From assembly GCA_020053845.1 (NCBI GenBank), contig JAGVMI010000125.1, positions 1-8,362 of the forward strand: DNA of 8,362 nt, given 5' to 3'. Each line of letters begins with the position of its first letter. Position 1 is the stretch's first letter. This document shows, one piece after another, positions 5,718 to 8,362 of the stretch. The stretch comes from Candidatus Babeliales bacterium. GTDB taxonomy: Bacteria; Babelota; Babeliae; Babelales; Vermiphilaceae. A program made the position numbers and the translations under genes. Below the pieces are notes generated by a model. It made no database searches. It saw nothing but the letters and a program-made list of their open reading frames with translations, and was not told the DNA's origin.

Positions 5718-6988
5718 CCCTCAAGCAATTACCTCGCCTTGGAAACGCAATAGCGCAGTGGACGCTCGCGACAAGCGGTAAAAGCAACCCTCGCATCTTA
5801 ATTGCACACGACACACGCCTTTCATGCTCACTCATCAAAGCAGCACTCAAGGTTGGCTTGCTTGCTCACTCCCTGCACATTCATGATGCACATATTTTGC
5901 CAACACCAGCATTATGTAAAATTATGCAACAAAATCTTGAGTTTGATTGTGGCCTTATGATTTCAGCATCTCACAATCCTTATCAAGACAATGGCATCAA
6001 AATTATAGCTTCTGGTGGTAAAAAAATCAGTACGCACGATGAGTTACTTATCACAGAGTTTTTTTCAACCACTCCCTGTAATGACACTATACATTATGAT
6101 GCATGTGGTATCGATATTCCATTTGTCGACGCTCATAGGTCGTATTTGCAAGCTCTCAGGTCATATAGTACACACACTATGTGTCAGGGCATTACCATAG
6201 TGCTTGATTGTGCCCATGGCGCTACTTCCTCCCTTGCGCCTACAATATTTGAACAGCTAGGCGCACGCGTTATTACGATTAATAGCAGTCCTGATGGCAA
6301 GAATATTAATCAACACTGCGGATCACTCTATCCAGAAATAATTCAAAAAGCTGTCTTAGCCCTAAAAGCAGATATAGGATTTGCTTTCGATGGCGATGGC
6401 GATCGTGTAATAGCAGCAGATGCACATGGATCATTATTAGATGGTGATGATATTCTAGCACTGCTACTCGCTCACCCACTTTACGCAGCACAAGATACCG
6501 TAGTGGGAACCATTATGAGTAATGAGGGATTTAGACAGCATCTTGAAAAAATTGATAAGTCACTGCTGCGCGTACCTGTTGGCGATACACATGTACTACG
6601 CACACTTGAAGAGAATAATCTTCTGCTTGGTGGCGAGCCGTCAGGACACATTATCATGCGTGATTATCTATCTGCGGCAGATGGTATATTTACTGCCATA
6701 AGAATAGTCGAAACACTCTTACACCATGGATCATGGCATATTGATAGCTTCAATCGCCTGCCGCAAGTAATTATCAATGTCCCTACACATACCAAACCAT
6801 CATTGCAAAGCACCCCTATCGCACAGGTTATTGCGCAACACGAGGCCCTTTTGAAAAATGGACGCCTTGTTGTACGCTATTCAGGAACACAAAATGTCCT
6901 GCGTATTATGACAGAAGATATCGATAAAGAATCCGCAACCCATGTTGCTGAGTCACTTGCTCGAACCTTAAAGCCTCAACTTTTGTAA
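5657..6988 (+). CDS. glmM: Phosphoglucosamine mutase GlmM
   Basis: GlmM converts glucosamine-6-phosphate to glucosamine-1-phosphate, the step feeding UDP-GlcNAc for peptidoglycan and lipopolysaccharide. The product has 443 residues, the family's usual size (about 445). Signatures run in order: FGTDGIR (6-12), the phosphoserine loop SASHNP (103-108, with Ser105 the expected phosphorylated residue) followed by DNGIK (111-115), the metal loop DGDGDR (245-250), the sugar loop GGEPSGH (325-331) and the phosphate loop RYSGTQNVLRIM (408-419). Two positions differ from common GlmM: Pro in GGEPSGH, where Gln is typical, and Gln413 where SGTE is typical. The core catalytic residues are all present, so the enzyme looks active. 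ATG 5657 gives the family N-terminus and has a good ribosome binding site. It follows the CdaA-like and YbbR genes in the classic order. In other bacteria GlmM binds and inhibits CdaA. Confidence 0.96.
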   Translation: MQHSLFGTDGIRTTVGKDPLTLKQLPRLGNAIAQWTLATSGKSNPRILIAHDTRLSCSLIKAALKVGLLAHSLHIHDAHILPTPALCKIMQQNLEFDCGLMISASHNPYQDNGIKIIASGGKKISTHDELLITEFFSTTPCNDTIHYDACGIDIPFVDAHRSYLQALRSYSTHTMCQGITIVLDCAHGATSSLAPTIFEQLGARVITINSSPDGKNINQHCGSLYPEIIQKAVLALKADIGFAFDGDGDRVIAADAHGSLLDGDDILALLLAHPLYAAQDTVVGTIMSNEGFRQHLEKIDKSLLRVPVGDTHVLRTLEENNLLLGGEPSGHIIMRDYLSAADGIFTAIRIVETLLHHGSWHIDSFNRLPQVIINVPTHTKPSLQSTPIAQVIAQHEALLKNGRLVVRYSGTQNVLRIMTEDIDKESATHVAESLARTLKPQLL

Positions 6989-7005
6989 TAAATCTTGGAT
7001 CTACT

Positions 7006-7647
7006 ATGATATCATCGATTTGTACACGTCTCATTCATTTCGTTTCGTGCATATTTATTAATGGCTTTTTTACCCTGCTACCTATTGCACTCACCTTTGC
7101 ACTAGTAAGCGTCTCATTTCGTATGGTCAAAAGCTGGCTTGAGCCATTCCAAGCACTCATTGAAGGTACTCCATTTGATAGCATCCCTCATGTTGAAATC
7201 ATCATGGCGCTCGCTATTGTTTTTGCCATAGGCGCCATTATGCGCGTGTTCATCTTACGATCGATTGTGCATACTATAGAGCAGCTTATTGTGAAAATAC
7301 CTCTTGTGCGGCCTATCTACTCAAGCATTAAACAGCTTGTATTCGCGTTTGGTGCACAAGACAAAACATCGTTCAAAAAAGTAGTTATTGTAGAATATCC
7401 ACGTATCGGGGTATACAGCATAGGCTTTCTGACAAGCGAGTTACCACGCGAAGTATCTCCTCAACCTGATGTACGGTTTTTCAGTGTATTCATTCCTACA
7501 ACGCCAAACCCTACCAGCGGTTTTTTTGTAGTACTAAAAGAATCAGATGTACGCGTGATAGATCTTAATAGACAAGAGGCCATGGCGCTTGTCATTTCGG
7601 GCGGTATAATTTTGCCAGATCGGTTTCAGCAACAATCGCATTCTTGA
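7006..7647 (+). CDS. DUF502 family membrane protein
   Basis: The product has 213 residues with two membrane helices (about 17-37 and 62-84), the first preceded by the GFFTLLPIALT pattern (20-30) typical of the family. Further hallmarks are IPLVRPIYSSIKQ (98-110), VVIVEYPRIGVYSIGF (126-141), VFIPTTPNPTSG (161-172) and a final LVISGG (195-200). The family is widespread in bacteria and also occurs in plants; no biochemical function is established that I can name. The gene starts 17 bp after the glmM stop on the same strand with only a weak TTGGAT-like ribosome binding site, so it probably depends on the upstream transcript and ribosome flow. Its stop faces the right-edge gene with 12 bp between them and no hairpin terminator visible. 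Confidence 0.9.
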   Translation: MISSICTRLIHFVSCIFINGFFTLLPIALTFALVSVSFRMVKSWLEPFQALIEGTPFDSIPHVEIIMALAIVFAIGAIMRVFILRSIVHTIEQLIVKIPLVRPIYSSIKQLVFAFGAQDKTSFKKVVIVEYPRIGVYSIGFLTSELPREVSPQPDVRFFSVFIPTTPNPTSGFFVVLKESDVRVIDLNRQEAMALVISGGIILPDRFQQQSHS

Positions 7648-7659
7648 AGCGAACAGTGC

Positions 7660-8362
7660 TTACAATCCTTGAAAAAATGATGAGTAAAAAAGATCTATAA
7701 TAGCCTCAGGAGCTCCAAGCTTGATGCCGCTATCGAGTGCTATTAATGCTTCATGTGCTTTTTTGAGCTCGCCATTTTGATAGCGATGCCATTGACGCTG
7801 TATAAACGAAAAAGGCAATCGGTAGCCTATTTTGCGCGCCTCAGTTATTTTGCCCTGCTTTGCTAGCAGAGTAAAAAGGTGTCCAGCCCATAGCTGTTCT
7901 GACCAGTAGGAAACAAAAAAATGTACGGGATAATGGTTCCTAACCTGTTCCCATTGAGCAAAGAAAAGTCGTGCATCTTTAGCAAAAAAATGCTGGCTTA
8001 GTCTAAATAACGATGTTTCTAGCGAAACAATATTAAAAAGCCACTCATCGAAAAACTGCTCAGCGCCCTTGCCAATAAGATTGGCATACTCAAAAAGAAG
8101 TGCTGCCGTATCTAGCTTTACTTCTGCACATCGTTCATAGAGCAAGTCCGCAAAGCGTTCAAAGTTCGGCCCTTTGCATCCAAATAATCCTCCTACTTGC
8201 TTAAATTCCGTACGCGATATATGAAGAGGTAGCTCAATATGCATCGCATCATGGCGTGGCGTATCAAGAGGAGCGGCATCAAAGCATATCACCGTATGCG
8301 GCCCTTCGTACTGCGCTATATAAGTACGCCAATATGATCTGTCCTTACTTGATAATGCATTC
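7660..8362 (-). CDS. Putative DNA polymerase III delta subunit-like protein, C-terminal part (runs off right edge)
   Basis: The minus-strand frame ending at TAA 7662-7660 is open through base 8361, giving at least 234 codons. A GTG at 8292 could start it, but the 23 codons further upstream are open and protein-like (for example RSYWRTYIAQYEGPHTV), so the true start is probably beyond the window. The last 60 residues resemble the C-terminal helical domain of HolA: LPFSFIQRQWHRY, then ELKKAHEALIALDSGIKLG, like the family's pattern of a helix with PFF or PFV, a short loop, then SLEEL-x-x-A-x-x-x-L-x-x-x-D-x-x-x-K. The preceding helices (FFAQWEQVRNHYPVHFFVSY and on) fit the segment in which HolA proteins have P-x-x-L-x-x-L. 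HolA opens and loads the sliding clamp. Similarity is at pattern level only, and the N-terminal ATPase-like domain is not in view. Confidence is high for the gene and modest for the function. Confidence 0.5.
   Translation of the reverse strand, partial: NALSSKDRSYWRTYIAQYEGPHTVICFDAAPLDTPRHDAMHIELPLHISRTEFKQVGGLFGCKGPNFERFADLLYERCAEVKLDTAALLFEYANLIGKGAEQFFDEWLFNIVSLETSLFRLSQHFFAKDARLFFAQWEQVRNHYPVHFFVSYWSEQLWAGHLFTLLAKQGKITEARKIGYRLPFSFIQRQWHRYQNGELKKAHEALIALDSGIKLGAPEAIIDLFYSSFFQGL

Noticed and set aside
5303..5728. Minus-strand open frame of 141 codons opposite the YbbR gene
   Set aside because: Ser/Cys/Met-rich composition typical of an antisense shadow, no ribosome binding site, and the plus-strand frame carries the recognisable domain.

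Overview
The window reads as bacterial chromosome: dense coding, short gaps, overlapping genes, clear AGGA-type ribosome binding sites and roughly mid-40s % GC by eye. All three stop codons are used as stops (TGA ends trpS, the YbbR gene and the DUF502 gene), so the standard genetic code applies. No mobile element, CRISPR array, rRNA or tRNA was seen. Family content and sequence style (pseudopilin-like membrane protein, DUF502, a very divergent CdaA/YbbR pair, secreted proteins of unknown type) would fit a reduced, deeply branching lineage such as Dependentiae (TM6). That placement is an impression, not a demonstration.

Layout. A minus-strand gene for a small secreted protein runs off the left edge (<1-285). 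After a 211-bp divergent intergenic region comes a complete UvrD/PcrA-type helicase (497-2749, +). It converges, with a 1-bp gap, on a two-gene minus-strand unit: tryptophanyl-tRNA synthetase (trpS, 4380-3373) followed 40 bp downstream by a pseudopilin-like membrane protein (3332-2751). Divergent from trpS is a plus-strand four-gene cluster: a CdaA-like membrane protein (4478-5260), a one-domain YbbR/CdaR protein (5232-5717), phosphoglucosamine mutase glmM (5657-6988) and a DUF502 membrane protein (7006-7647). The first three genes overlap one another, so tight co-transcription and coupled translation are likely. The cluster converges on a minus-strand gene that runs off the right edge (7660->8362), whose C-terminal part looks like a divergent DNA polymerase III delta subunit.

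Functional picture. The cdaA-cdaR(ybbR)-glmM order is the well-known module that links c-di-AMP synthesis to peptidoglycan precursor (GlcN-1-P) production. Here the architecture is preserved: three N-terminal membrane helices, a DAC-like fold pattern, one YbbR domain and an intact-looking GlmM. The CdaA-like protein, however, lacks both catalytic signatures of diadenylate cyclases (DGA and RHR), and has no arginine anywhere between residues 111 and 238. The best reading is a pseudo-cyclase retained in the GlmM operon, perhaps as a membrane scaffold or regulator for GlmM/YbbR rather than as a c-di-AMP synthase. This is the most interesting observation in the window. The rest is mainly housekeeping (DNA repair, tRNA charging, replication), with a few motif variants and dyad elements noted separately.
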